From: Bacillota bacterium
GTDB taxonomy: Bacteria > Bacillota > UBA4882 > UBA8346
Length of the DNA: 64,000 nt
Reading direction: 5' to 3'
Assembly (NCBI GenBank): GCA_023401925.1
Contig: JAEXDA010000074.1
Coordinates: forward strand, 7,701-71,700
In this document: one piece after another, positions 8,495 through 17,003 of the stretch
How the letters are laid out: each line of letters begins with the position of its first letter
How positions within the stretch are numbered: position 1 is the stretch's first letter
Notes under the pieces: generated by a model
The model's input: only the letters and a program-made list of their open reading frames with translations
Told to the model about the DNA's origin: nothing
Database searches by the model: none
Translations under genes and position numbers: made by a program

Positions 8495-9478
8495 ATGAAA
8501 ATCGGCATTCCGTCCGCATTACTCCATCCTTATTATATCAGTTTTTGGAAAACTTTTTTTGAGGAACTTGGACAGGAGACCGTTCAGACTCCGTCAACCA
8601 ATAAAGCCATACTTGATAAAGGAGTCCGTAATTCCGTTCCAGAGATCTGTGTACCAATGAAAATTTTTACCGGTCATGTCGTGGAATTACTGGACCAGAA
8701 AGTCGACTATCTTTACATCCCCCGTTTTGTTTCGATTGGGAAAAGGGATACTTTTTGTCCTAAATTTTTGGGGCTTCCGGATATGCTTCGCCAGACTGTT
8801 CCTGAACTTCAGGAGAGAATGCTCACCCACTTTATCAATGCTAAAACTGATGATATCTCTGAAAGTCGTGAATATATAGATATCGGTAAACTTTTTACGG
8901 ATAATCGCCAAACAATCAAGAAAGCGATTCAGCGTGCCCGGGCAAAATGGGCGGATTTTCGTGAATATTCCCTTTTGGAAGGATATGATTGCAGGCAGGC
9001 AAACGAGCGAATCCTAACCGGGAAAAAATGTTCTTCTATGAAAAAGCCGCTAAGAATAGGTGTTATCGGTTATGTCTACAATGTTTATGATAACTTCATC
9101 AGTATGGACATTTTAAATCGGCTCCGCGGACTTGGAGCCGAAGTGGTTACTTTTGAAATGCTGGATCAAGATAGAATCCAAAAGCAACTCAAAAGGTTTC
9201 CCCGCACACTTTTCTGGACTTTTTCAAATAAATTACTAGCAGGTGCTTATCATTTCTTTGAAGATCCCAGTTTTGACGGTTTAATTCACGTTACCGCCTT
9301 TGGTTGCGGACCCGATTCATTTTTAGGCAAAGTATTGGAACTTGATTCGGCTAATTATCAAAAGCCTTTCATGACGGTCCGGATTGATGAACACACCGGT
9401 GAAAACCATTTACAAACCAGGGTGGAAGCATTTGTTGATATGATAGCCAAGAAGAAATCCAAAACGGAGTGCGCTTAA
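8495..9478 (+). CDS. 2-hydroxyacyl-CoA dehydratase-like protein (DUF2229/COG3580 type)
   Basis: The 327-residue protein belongs to the group resembling D-component subunits of 2-hydroxyacyl-CoA dehydratases, often found fused to activase domains. It opens with KIGIPSALLHPYYISFWKTFFEELG, and conserved cysteines occur in VPEICVPMKIFTGHV, KRDTFCPKF and TAFGCGPDSF, a spacing consistent with one Fe-S cluster per subunit. Known relatives accept electrons from an ATP-driven activase. No substrate can be assigned. The ATG has a GGAGG site upstream. The next gene starts at the base after its stop codon, so the two are tightly coupled and probably form a heterodimer. Confidence 0.75.
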   Translation: MKIGIPSALLHPYYISFWKTFFEELGQETVQTPSTNKAILDKGVRNSVPEICVPMKIFTGHVVELLDQKVDYLYIPRFVSIGKRDTFCPKFLGLPDMLRQTVPELQERMLTHFINAKTDDISESREYIDIGKLFTDNRQTIKKAIQRARAKWADFREYSLLEGYDCRQANERILTGKKCSSMKKPLRIGVIGYVYNVYDNFISMDILNRLRGLGAEVVTFEMLDQDRIQKQLKRFPRTLFWTFSNKLLAGAYHFFEDPSFDGLIHVTAFGCGPDSFLGKVLELDSANYQKPFMTVRIDEHTGENHLQTRVEAFVDMIAKKKSKTECA

Positions 9479-10567
9479 ATGAAAATAACCTTTCCTTATA
9501 TGGGTTCGACGATTATTTATCATAAAATTTTTGAACTCTTAGGTCATGAAGTCATTGAGCCGCCTAGGCCAAGTCAACATACAATACGTTTAGGAGTGAA
9601 ATACAGCCCCGAATTTGCTTGTTTCCCTTATAAAGTTGTCCTAGGGTCCTATATTGAGGCCTTGGATTTGGGCGCCGATACGATTGTAACTTCCGGAGGA
9701 AACGGACCTTGCAGAGCGGGGTTTTATAATGAGGTCCACCGTAGAACCCTTCAGAGCTTAGGCTATGATGTAAATATAATCGTATTTGATAGCATTTTTG
9801 AGGATCCGGGCCGATTTTGGAGAAACATCTCATTACTAAAAGGAAAAAACTCATGGGCCAAAGTTGCTAATGTCATTTATACGGTTTATCGGATGGCTCA
9901 AGCCGTCGACGGTTTACAGAAAATAGTAGAACAAAATAGGGCCTATGAAGCGGAAAAGGGTTCGTTTACCAAGGTTTTTGACAAAATAACTCAGCGTTTT
10001 TATAAGGAAGCCCAAAAACTACGGGATGTGCGGCAGCTTTATCAGGATGGTTTATCAATGCTGAAGGCGATCCCCGTCAGAGAAGTTCCTGAAAGCAAAA
10101 AGATTCGAATTGGGATTGTCGGTGAAATATTCGTGGTTATGGAGACGTCTATTAATATGAACATAGCTGAAGTGATGGGCGACTTGGGCTGCGAAGTTTC
10201 ACGATCCATGTGTATTTCAACATGGATTGATGATAATATTCCCAGACCCTTTGGAAAATTCAATGCCAGCATACTGAAAGCAGCTAAACAGTACATGGAA
10301 ATTCCCATTGGCGGCCATGAAATAGAAAATATCGGTTCAATCGTCGATTATAAGAAAAAGGGTTTCGACGGAATCATTCACCTGATGCCTTTTGCCTGTT
10401 TACCGGAGCTGGTAACCCAGAGTATTGCTCCACAAATCTCTCGGGAACATGAAATTCCGGTTTTAACATTGGCTCTTGACGAACAATCAGGTATTGCCAA
10501 TAATTTGACCCGAATTGAAGCTTTTATAGAATTACTAAGAACGAGAAAAAAACAAATCCCTGCCTAG
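9479..10567 (+). CDS. 2-hydroxyacyl-CoA dehydratase-like protein (COG3581 type)
   Basis: A 362-residue protein that begins KITFPYMGSTIIYHKIFELLGHEV and carries the family cysteines in SPEFACFPYKVVLGSYIEA, SGGNGPCRAGFY and MPFACLPELV. This is the second half of the paired dehydratase-like module; in many anaerobes it is fused with its neighbours into one protein of about 1400 residues. Here it is separate, starting right at the stop of the upstream gene, with the activase next. The three genes therefore encode what is elsewhere a single chain. A role as an ATP-dependent low-potential reductase or dehydratase is inferred from the family; the substrate is unknown. Confidence 0.75.
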   Translation: MKITFPYMGSTIIYHKIFELLGHEVIEPPRPSQHTIRLGVKYSPEFACFPYKVVLGSYIEALDLGADTIVTSGGNGPCRAGFYNEVHRRTLQSLGYDVNIIVFDSIFEDPGRFWRNISLLKGKNSWAKVANVIYTVYRMAQAVDGLQKIVEQNRAYEAEKGSFTKVFDKITQRFYKEAQKLRDVRQLYQDGLSMLKAIPVREVPESKKIRIGIVGEIFVVMETSINMNIAEVMGDLGCEVSRSMCISTWIDDNIPRPFGKFNASILKAAKQYMEIPIGGHEIENIGSIVDYKKKGFDGIIHLMPFACLPELVTQSIAPQISREHEIPVLTLALDEQSGIANNLTRIEAFIELLRTRKKQIPA

Positions 10568-10577
10568 GAGGATGAAA

Positions 10578-11588
10578 ATGATAAAGGCGTTTTTAGGAGT
10601 TGACGTTGGCTCGGTTAGTACCAATATTGTCGCAGTGAGCCCGGAAAGTGTGATTTTATCCCAGCAGTACATACGGACCAACGGACAACCTTTGGAATGC
10701 ATAAAAAAAGGAATCAAGCAACTTCAGAACGAAAAACCGGATCTCCAGGTTCTTGGGGTTGGCACAACCGGCAGCGGACGGCAACTTGCCGGGATAATTA
10801 TTGGAGCCGATATTGTAAAAAATGAAATTACGGCTCATGCTACTGCAGTGACCCATTATTATCCGGAAGTTAGGACTATTTTTGAAATCGGCGGTCAGGA
10901 TTCCAAAGTCATTTTGCTCCGGGATCAAATGGTTGTGGATTTTGCGATGAATACCGTTTGTGCCGCAGGAACCGGCTCATTTTTGGATCATCAAGCCGAA
11001 CGGCTCAAAATTCCCATTGAACAATTTGGAGATCTGGCCCTTTCATCCACCGAAAACATCCGGATTGCCGGCCGGTGTACCGTATTCGCGGAATCGGATA
11101 TGATAGCCAAACAACAATTCGGTTTTTCCAAGGCGGACATTATCAAAGGACTTTGTGAAGCCTTGATTCGGAACTACTTGACCAATCTATGCCGGGGAAA
11201 AGTATTGGCCCCCCCCTATGTTTTTCAGGGTGGTGTGGCTGCAAATAAAGGAATTGCGGCGGCTTTAGAAAAAGAATTGAAGCATGAGATCATTATTCCG
11301 AAACATTTTAATGTAATGGGGGCCATTGGCGCAGCGCTCCTTGCCAAAGATTATATTGAAAAAAATAACGTCCAAACCAACTTTGCCGGATTTGATACGG
11401 CAGATATGCAATTTACGCCGAAAACCTTTAATTGCGACGGTTGCCCCAATGCTTGTGAAGTCATCCAAGTGGATTTGGATGGTGAACCCATAGCCCGCTG
11501 GGGTGATAAATGCGGCAAATGGGCTAACGCACTCTCCGGGGGATCAAGTTACCGGGGCAGCCAAAAATCAGTGCAAGTTTCAGCCTAA
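10578..11588 (+). CDS. Acyl-CoA dehydratase activase (BadF/BadG/BcrA/HgdC family ATPase)
   Basis: An ASKHA-fold ATPase that injects one electron into a partner protein at the cost of ATP. Visible signatures are FLGVDVGSVSTNIV (phosphate loop), GTTGSGRQLAG, EIGGQDSKVI, the first cluster cysteine in TVCAAGTGSFLD, the second in GRCTVFAESDM, and GGVAANKGIAAAL. Homodimeric relatives share one [4Fe-4S] cluster between these cysteines. The C-terminal 50 residues add a Cys-rich tail (CDGCPNAC...DKCGKW), as in the long fused homologues. An ATG at 10572 abuts the AGGAGG (10566-10571), so the ATG at 10578, 6 nt downstream, is the likely start. The SD overlaps the stop of the upstream gene, which suggests translational coupling. 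Confidence 0.9.
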   Translation: MIKAFLGVDVGSVSTNIVAVSPESVILSQQYIRTNGQPLECIKKGIKQLQNEKPDLQVLGVGTTGSGRQLAGIIIGADIVKNEITAHATAVTHYYPEVRTIFEIGGQDSKVILLRDQMVVDFAMNTVCAAGTGSFLDHQAERLKIPIEQFGDLALSSTENIRIAGRCTVFAESDMIAKQQFGFSKADIIKGLCEALIRNYLTNLCRGKVLAPPYVFQGGVAANKGIAAALEKELKHEIIIPKHFNVMGAIGAALLAKDYIEKNNVQTNFAGFDTADMQFTPKTFNCDGCPNACEVIQVDLDGEPIARWGDKCGKWANALSGGSSYRGSQKSVQVSA

Positions 11589-11606
11589 GCCAAATGGATG
11601 GTTGAC

Positions 11607-12797
11607 TTAATAATTTCTTAGTTCGACATTGCCGCTAATATTCCGGATCTTTACCAACGGGCCGCCGCCATTGACAATTCCCCTGGCGGTTGCCCGTGCA
11701 AACTTTCTTTCAACCATTACCTCAAAATTGGAATTGATATTTCCGGAAAGGCTTTGCGCATCGATGGTAAACCGGGCGGTGGATGGCAGCCCTAATTGTA
11801 TATTGCCCGATTTAAGATCAAGATCGCAATTACCGCTTATTTTAGCAAGATTGATATCCAAATTGCCGGATTTTAGTTCGATATGAACCGGGCCTTCACA
11901 TTCCGTCAGGGTTACATTGCCGGATATACTTTCAATGCGGGCATTGCCTTTGACTTTCTTGATATTGATTTCACCAGCTTTGGTAGTGATTTCGGCATCC
12001 CCTGTTATATTCCCGACAGTTACATTTCCAAACAAGGTGGCTAATTTCATGTTTCTGCCGACGCCTTGAATTTGGACGTTTCCGGATTTTGTTTCAACAT
12101 CCAGATTTCCTGCAATTGTGGCTACTTCGACATCGCCTGCAGTGTTTTCGATGGATACGGATAGTCCCTCGGGGATATTCAAGACAATATCGGAATTAAA
12201 ATAGCGATTAAAACGGCCAGATCTCCAAGGGAGATCTAATCTTATTAAAAATTTATCTCCTTGAACATCCCCAATGAAGTTAAAATCATTTTTTGAAAAG
12301 GATTTTCGGCCAAATTTCACTCTAATTTTGGCTTCTGCCGATATTGTACCGTTGTTAGAACTATTGATCCGGATATCACCCGATTGATTCATGATTTTGA
12401 TAGTTTGGATTCCGGTTGGAATTTTAAAATCCTTATTTACGATGATTTGGGGCCCTTGATCCCGGTCAAACCACCCTTTTTCCAAATGATCGAAATGCCT
12501 GAATCTTGGGAAGTCAAACTGTAAACTGTGAAAGCATGAATTACCGATTGCTCCGATAATCGTGAAGAGAATAAGCAAGGTAACCACTATTGGACTCGGC
12601 TTGGTGAATGATGAAGAGGTCCGTTCGGTATTGGTCAAAACAAAATCGAGACCGAGTAAAATAATCAAAAATGGATACAATCGCAACCCAAAACTGATGA
12701 TTTGTATACCTAGCGTTTGCTGAAAAACATAACAAACCCCGAGTCCTATAAGATATAGACCTAAACCGATTCCCGACAGACTTATATGGCGTTTCAT
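11607..12797 (-). CDS. DUF4097-type beta-repeat protein with N-terminal membrane helices
   Basis: The 396-residue protein has about three hydrophobic segments in the first 95 residues, resembling the LiaF-type membrane region, followed by a parallel-beta repeat domain (residues about 120-396). The repeat is marked by regularly spaced GN/GD/GE turns (SGDIRI, AGDVEV, AGNLDV, SGNVQI, FGNVTV, TGDAEI, AGEINI, KGNARI, SGNVTL, SGNLDI, SGNIQL), typical of DUF4097. Such proteins are often found beside ECF sigma factors and LiaFSR-type systems, but their molecular role is not settled. It is the last gene of the sigma-factor operon; its ATG lies next to the stop of the preceding gene. Confidence 0.8.
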   Translation of the reverse strand: MKRHISLSGIGLGLYLIGLGVCYVFQQTLGIQIISFGLRLYPFLIILLGLDFVLTNTERTSSSFTKPSPIVVTLLILFTIIGAIGNSCFHSLQFDFPRFRHFDHLEKGWFDRDQGPQIIVNKDFKIPTGIQTIKIMNQSGDIRINSSNNGTISAEAKIRVKFGRKSFSKNDFNFIGDVQGDKFLIRLDLPWRSGRFNRYFNSDIVLNIPEGLSVSIENTAGDVEVATIAGNLDVETKSGNVQIQGVGRNMKLATLFGNVTVGNITGDAEITTKAGEINIKKVKGNARIESISGNVTLTECEGPVHIELKSGNLDINLAKISGNCDLDLKSGNIQLGLPSTARFTIDAQSLSGNINSNFEVMVERKFARATARGIVNGGGPLVKIRNISGNVELRNY

Positions 12798-13319
12798 TTA
12801 ACGATCTCCCTTCAATAAGCCGCTGGATCTAGCAAGTAAATAGCCTCCGATTAAAATGAGCGCCACCGGCCAGCCGTATTTAATTAATAAATGTAATTTT
12901 AAGCCGAGTAAGTTGAGAATACCCAACAGGCCGATGACTATCAGAACGGCCCCTAGAGCTATCGCGGCTTCTTTGGTCTGAGGTTTGGATATTGGATTTT
13001 GAGCCTCTGTAGAGGTTTGGTTGGAGATCCGCTGGGCGCCAATTGCACCGTCAATGATGCTATAAAGCCAGAGGCCAAAGTAAATTAGAGCTGAAGTAAT
13101 GATTTGCATGATAAGCATTGTTGGAGGATGGTTTGAACCACTCATCATTTCATTACCCATTGAAATTCCGCTATATACGATGCTAATAATGGAGGCAATT
13201 GCGACAGTAATTAAGATTAATCCCTTGCCGTATTCTTCATTATAAAGTTGTCCCGCACCTGGAAAGATAAAGGAAAGGAAGGCGCTGATCAAAGGATGTT
13301 TTTTGCGATACTCATTCAT
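12798..13319 (-). CDS. TM2-like/LiaF-like membrane protein
   Basis: A 173-residue membrane protein. The N-terminal part (residues about 10-35, AFLSFIFPGAGQLYNEEYGKG) matches the TM2-type pattern, then two further helices follow. After a hydrophilic linker the C-terminal pair (LLIKYGWPVALILIGGYLLAR) resembles the LiaI/LiaF transmembrane region. An upstream in-frame ATG at 13382 has no ribosome site, while ATG 13319 is preceded by AAGGAG, so the shorter form is chosen. It sits between the putative anti-sigma gene and the DUF4097 gene. An envelope-stress role is inferred from context. Confidence 0.7.
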   Translation of the reverse strand: MNEYRKKHPLISAFLSFIFPGAGQLYNEEYGKGLILITVAIASIISIVYSGISMGNEMMSGSNHPPTMLIMQIITSALIYFGLWLYSIIDGAIGAQRISNQTSTEAQNPISKPQTKEAAIALGAVLIVIGLLGILNLLGLKLHLLIKYGWPVALILIGGYLLARSSGLLKGDR

Positions 13320-13342
13320 GATTTTTCTCCTTATTGAAGTAT

Positions 13343-13714
13343 TTATTTTAATTGTTGAAGATCCATGATAAGTTTTTTCCATAAGACATTTTGATTCAAG
13401 GTGGCACCGACGATCTTTGATTGAATCAATTCTGTACCCGTAAGGGATGCTTCCATAAGAAGGGGTGGTAAAACTTGCAGACTTATGAAGATGATTACCC
13501 CCAATGCAGCTGCAGCAAGACCATTACAAATTCCATTGAACCAGATTCGACGAAACAACTGATCTGGCTGAGGTAGTTCCAACAACAACAGCCTTTGATT
13601 CAGCTTTTGAATGAATTCACTATCGGATGATATTTCATTCGGATCAAACTTAAGCAGGGCAGTAATTTTTGTTTCCAAATCATCATCGGGCTGCCAGTCT
13701 TGCACGGCTTTCAT
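13343..13714 (-). CDS. Putative anti-sigma factor (single-pass membrane protein)
   Basis: This 123-residue protein overlaps the 3' end of the sigma gene by 32 bp, the common sigma/anti-sigma arrangement. It has a short acidic N-terminal half (DDDLETKITALLKFDPNEIS) and one transmembrane helix (ICNGLAAAALGVIIFISLQVL), then an extracytoplasmic tail of about 45 residues. No zinc-binding HxxxCxxC motif is present, so it is not a classic ZAS-type anti-sigma. Assignment rests on position and topology only. The SD AAAGGGG directly abuts ATG 13714; GTG 13705 would have better spacing, so the true start may be nine bases later. Confidence 0.55.
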   Translation of the reverse strand: MKAVQDWQPDDDLETKITALLKFDPNEISSDSEFIQKLNQRLLLLELPQPDQLFRRIWFNGICNGLAAAALGVIIFISLQVLPPLLMEASLTGTELIQSKIVGATLNQNVLWKKLIMDLQQLK

Positions 13715-14279
13715 CCCCTTTCTGGTTGAGATCGTTTCTTAGTTCTACCAGGCCACGCCGTATCCAGGTACCGACAGTTCCAAGAGGAATTTTCATGACC
13801 TGAGATATCTCTTGGTAATCAAGCTCTTCAAAATATTTGAGGGCGATTGCCATCCGGTAGTTGGGCGGTAACCGGAGCAACGCCTCGCATAATGCTTTTT
13901 TTTCTTCAGAGTCGATAATGATGTCGGCGACATTTTTATCAGCCGCAACTTGACGGAGATTTTCATCAGGAATATTTTCAGTATAAATTAGATGTTTTTT
14001 GGACCGGCGCAGGTAATCCAAACACAAGCGGGAAGTGATAGTCAATAACCAGGCTTTCAGCGAACCATCACGTTTGGGGGCGAATTTAGGCAGAGCTAAA
14101 AAAGCCCGGATGAAAACAGTTTGGGTAATATCTTCTGCCTCCTGAAGATCACCGATGATACGATAGGCCAACCCGCATATATTTTTCCTGTATAAAAGAG
14201 CCAGCTCTCCAAAAGCTTGTTTATCACCATTTTGAGCCCGGATAATATATTCAAATTCATTTTGACCGTTTAAACTCAA
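13683..14279 (-). CDS. ECF-family (sigma-70 group 4) RNA polymerase sigma factor
   Basis: A group 4 sigma factor of about 198 residues. Region 2 is clear (YRKNICGLAYRIIGDLQEAE, DITQTVFIRAFLALPKF) and region 4 carries the helix-turn-helix (LPPNYRMAIALKYFEELDYQ, EISQVMKIPLGTVGTWIRRG). An ATG at 14312 opens the frame but has no ribosome site and overlaps the likely promoter; TTG 14279 has GGAGG (14287-14291) with a 7-nt spacer and is the better start. It leads a four-gene set with a putative anti-sigma protein and two membrane-associated proteins, and so probably governs an envelope response and its own operon. Confidence 0.9.
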   Translation of the reverse strand: MSLNGQNEFEYIIRAQNGDKQAFGELALLYRKNICGLAYRIIGDLQEAEDITQTVFIRAFLALPKFAPKRDGSLKAWLLTITSRLCLDYLRRSKKHLIYTENIPDENLRQVAADKNVADIIIDSEEKKALCEALLRLPPNYRMAIALKYFEELDYQEISQVMKIPLGTVGTWIRRGLVELRNDLNQKGDESRARLAAR

Positions 14280-14780
14280 AACAGATACCTCCGAAAAGTG
14301 GACCAATGTCATTACATTTCATATAACGTAATGTTATAATGATTTCTTTCAAAATAAGACATTTTTTTTGGATTGGATTTTAAAAACTGAGATTTGTGAA
14401 GGGTGGCAAGGTGCCGATCGGGCTAAAATTAATTACCGCTAAATTCGCAGGAAGATAAGAAGGTATTGAATGTACAAATGTACAAAAAGAAGATCAGTTT
14501 AAAAGCCAAGGTGAGTTGGTATACAGTCAGGGACTGATGGATAGGAATTTTATTGGATACTGGAAGGCAGTGGCGGAAACAATTCTGATAAAAGTGAATA
14601 CCCCTGGATCCAACTTGACAGTCCAATGGATGCGGACTTTTCCCCGAAGGAGCTATTAAGCGTATCTTCGGGAATGTATTTTAGCCTCAAGTCCGGACAG
14701 GCCCCCCACCACCTGAAATAGCCGAAAAAAATGACGACAGAGTAGTCAAAGGGATAATCGACCTACCCTCGGTGCTTCGC
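14280..14780. other. Gap between the sigma-factor operon and parC, with an inverted repeat
   Basis: About 500 bp. At 14310-14333 CATTAC-N12-GTAATG is an inverted repeat in the upstream region of the sigma gene and may be an operator or part of an autoregulated promoter. Near 14642-14675 there is a G+C-rich hairpin (CCCGAAG...CTTCGGG) without a U-run. No convincing gene is present; a 65-codon frame on the minus strand lacks a ribosome site and family features. Confidence 0.3.
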
Positions 14781-16985
14781 TTAAATTTCTTTCCCCGGTA
14801 CTTCTAGTCCTAACGCCGCCTGTTTAATTTGTTTGTCTTCGTCTTTTAAATAACAACCGATAGCCGGAATATTTTTCGTCCGGTAATAATCAGGATCCAA
14901 AAAGTTTACCTCGGAGAGGAGTTTCAGGGCAATCATCCGGCTGCCTTTTTTGGAAGCGAGTACCTGAACTCCCTGGGCGTCCCGGGTTGTTTTGGCACTG
15001 ATGGCCGCGCTGTTAAAGAGTAAAACTTTATTAATGCTGCTGTATGCGACGAAATCCAGATCCTGTTCCAAAAACATCATCTGCACAAGGGGCGAGAGAT
15101 CCGAATAAGCATTGGCCAGTCTTCGGCGATTAGTTTTGGTGGCATAACCTGCGACTTCGACCTTGGCAATCTTACCGTTTTCGAAGGCAAAAAGTAAATT
15201 GCCGTGGTAATCGTCGGTTGCCACCAAGCAAATAATTTTTTCATCGCTTTCCAGTTCCAGCAAGTTGGTAAGATATTCACCAAGGTTGCTGGCTTTACTG
15301 TCGTTGATGTCATAGATTTTAAGCTTATAAACCGATTGTTTATTGGAGAAGAGGAGTAAATCGGCCTTATTATGGGTTTCTACTTCTTGAATGATCCGAT
15401 CATCCTCTTTCAATTTTTGTTCGGGATTGGCCCGAAGAGAGGTCAAAGCGACTTTTTTGAGATAGTTTTGTTCCGTCAGGAAAATCTTAAGATTGTAATC
15501 TTCGATCAAATGCTCCACTGTGACCTGGGTGATGTGTTCCTCCCCGATAATTTCAGTGCGGCGGGGTCTGCCGAATTTTTTTGCAACTTCCGCTAATTCA
15601 TGACAAATTAAGTTTTTGATCTTATCCTCATGGCTTCTCAATTCCTCGAGAGATGCGATTTCCTTTTGAAGTCCGGCGATCTCAGCCACCCGGTTTAAAA
15701 TATATTCCTTATTCAGGTTGCGAAGTCTAATTTCCGCTATGAATTCAGCCTGAGTTTGATCGATGGAAAAGCCTTGCATGAGATTAGGAACTACGGCGCT
15801 TTCCAGTTCAGTCTGGCGGATGATCCGGATCGCTTTGTCGATATCGAGCAATATCTGATTTAAGCCTTCCAGTAAATGGAGCTTTTCCGACTTTTTCTGA
15901 ATGTCAAAGGCAGTCTGCCGCTTGATGCACTGGATCCGGAATTCGGTCCATTCGTTCAATATCCTGCGCACACCCAGAACCTTGGGTCTGCCATGAATGA
16001 GAATATTAAAATTACAATTAAACGATTCTTGAAGAGGGGTTAACTTAAACAGTTTATTCATTAAAGCTTCGTGATCGACGTTTTTTCGAAGATCAAAGGT
16101 TACTTTGAGCCCGTTTAAATCGGTTTCATCCCGGACATCACTAATTTCTTTGATCTTGCCGCTCTTCACCAGTTCGATGACTGCATCGATTATGGCTTCC
16201 GAGGTTGTATTGAAAGGAATTTCATAGATTTCCAGACAATTATTTTCCGTATCATAACGGTACTTGGCCCTTAGTTTGAAACCGCCGCGGCCGGTTTCGT
16301 AAATCTCCCGAATATCCCGTTCGTTAAAGATTAACTGCCCGCCGGAAGCCAGATCCGGGGCCTTTAGATATTTGGTCAAGTCCACATCGGGATTTTTCAA
16401 GTATTGGGAAGCGGCCTCACAAACCTCCCGCAAATTAAAGCTGCAAATATTGCTGGCCATCCCAACGGCGATACCCTGATTGGAGTTAACCAAGATATTG
16501 GGGAAAGTCGTCGGCAGCAAGGTGGGTTCTTTGAGAGTGCCATCGTAATTATCAATAAAGTCAACCGTATCCTTGTCCAAATCCTTGAAGATTTCTTCGC
16601 AAAGCTTGTCCAGTTTGGCCTCAGTATACCGGGGTGCGGCAAAATGCATGTCCCGGGAATATTGTTTACCGAAATTCCCTTTGGAGTCAATGAAAGGGTG
16701 AAGCAACGCATCGTAACCCCGGGTCAAACGGACCATAGTTTCATAGATGGCCATATCACCATGGGGATTGAGTTTCATGGTCTGCCCGACAATATTGGCG
16801 GACTTGGTCCGTCCTCCGGTAAGCAAGCCCATCTTGTACATGGTATAAAGCATTTTGCGGTGGGATGGCTTAAAACCGTCAATTTCCGGAATGGCCCGGG
16901 AAACGATGACGCTCATGGCATAAGGCATATAGTTTTGTTCCAGGGTATCGATAATTTTTTGTTCGATCAGATTGGTCTGAGGCAT
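14781..16985 (-). CDS. parC: DNA topoisomerase IV subunit A (ParC-like)
   Basis: The breakage-reunion subunit of a type IIA topoisomerase, 734 residues. The N-terminal winged-helix region contains YAMSVIVSRAIPEIDGFKPS, and the catalytic Tyr is in the block SRDMHFAAPRYTEAKL. The ATP-coupled ParE partner lies 18 bp upstream in the same operon. No gyrase-specific box (QRRGGKG-like) is seen in the C-terminal part, which favours decatenation by topo IV over gyrase. The C-terminal domain is divergent and shorter than in GyrA. The ATG at 16985 has SD AAGGAG. Expression should follow the LexA-box promoter ahead of parE. Confidence 0.9.
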   Translation of the reverse strand: MPQTNLIEQKIIDTLEQNYMPYAMSVIVSRAIPEIDGFKPSHRKMLYTMYKMGLLTGGRTKSANIVGQTMKLNPHGDMAIYETMVRLTRGYDALLHPFIDSKGNFGKQYSRDMHFAAPRYTEAKLDKLCEEIFKDLDKDTVDFIDNYDGTLKEPTLLPTTFPNILVNSNQGIAVGMASNICSFNLREVCEAASQYLKNPDVDLTKYLKAPDLASGGQLIFNERDIREIYETGRGGFKLRAKYRYDTENNCLEIYEIPFNTTSEAIIDAVIELVKSGKIKEISDVRDETDLNGLKVTFDLRKNVDHEALMNKLFKLTPLQESFNCNFNILIHGRPKVLGVRRILNEWTEFRIQCIKRQTAFDIQKKSEKLHLLEGLNQILLDIDKAIRIIRQTELESAVVPNLMQGFSIDQTQAEFIAEIRLRNLNKEYILNRVAEIAGLQKEIASLEELRSHEDKIKNLICHELAEVAKKFGRPRRTEIIGEEHITQVTVEHLIEDYNLKIFLTEQNYLKKVALTSLRANPEQKLKEDDRIIQEVETHNKADLLLFSNKQSVYKLKIYDINDSKASNLGEYLTNLLELESDEKIICLVATDDYHGNLLFAFENGKIAKVEVAGYATKTNRRRLANAYSDLSPLVQMMFLEQDLDFVAYSSINKVLLFNSAAISAKTTRDAQGVQVLASKKGSRMIALKLLSEVNFLDPDYYRTKNIPAIGCYLKDEDKQIKQAALGLEVPGKEI

Positions 16986-17003
16986 AACTTTACTCCTTGT
17001 TTA

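Noticed and set aside
14429..14626. 65-codon minus-strand frame between the sigma operon and parC
   Set aside because: No ribosome site, no recognisable motif, and Cys-rich random-like composition.
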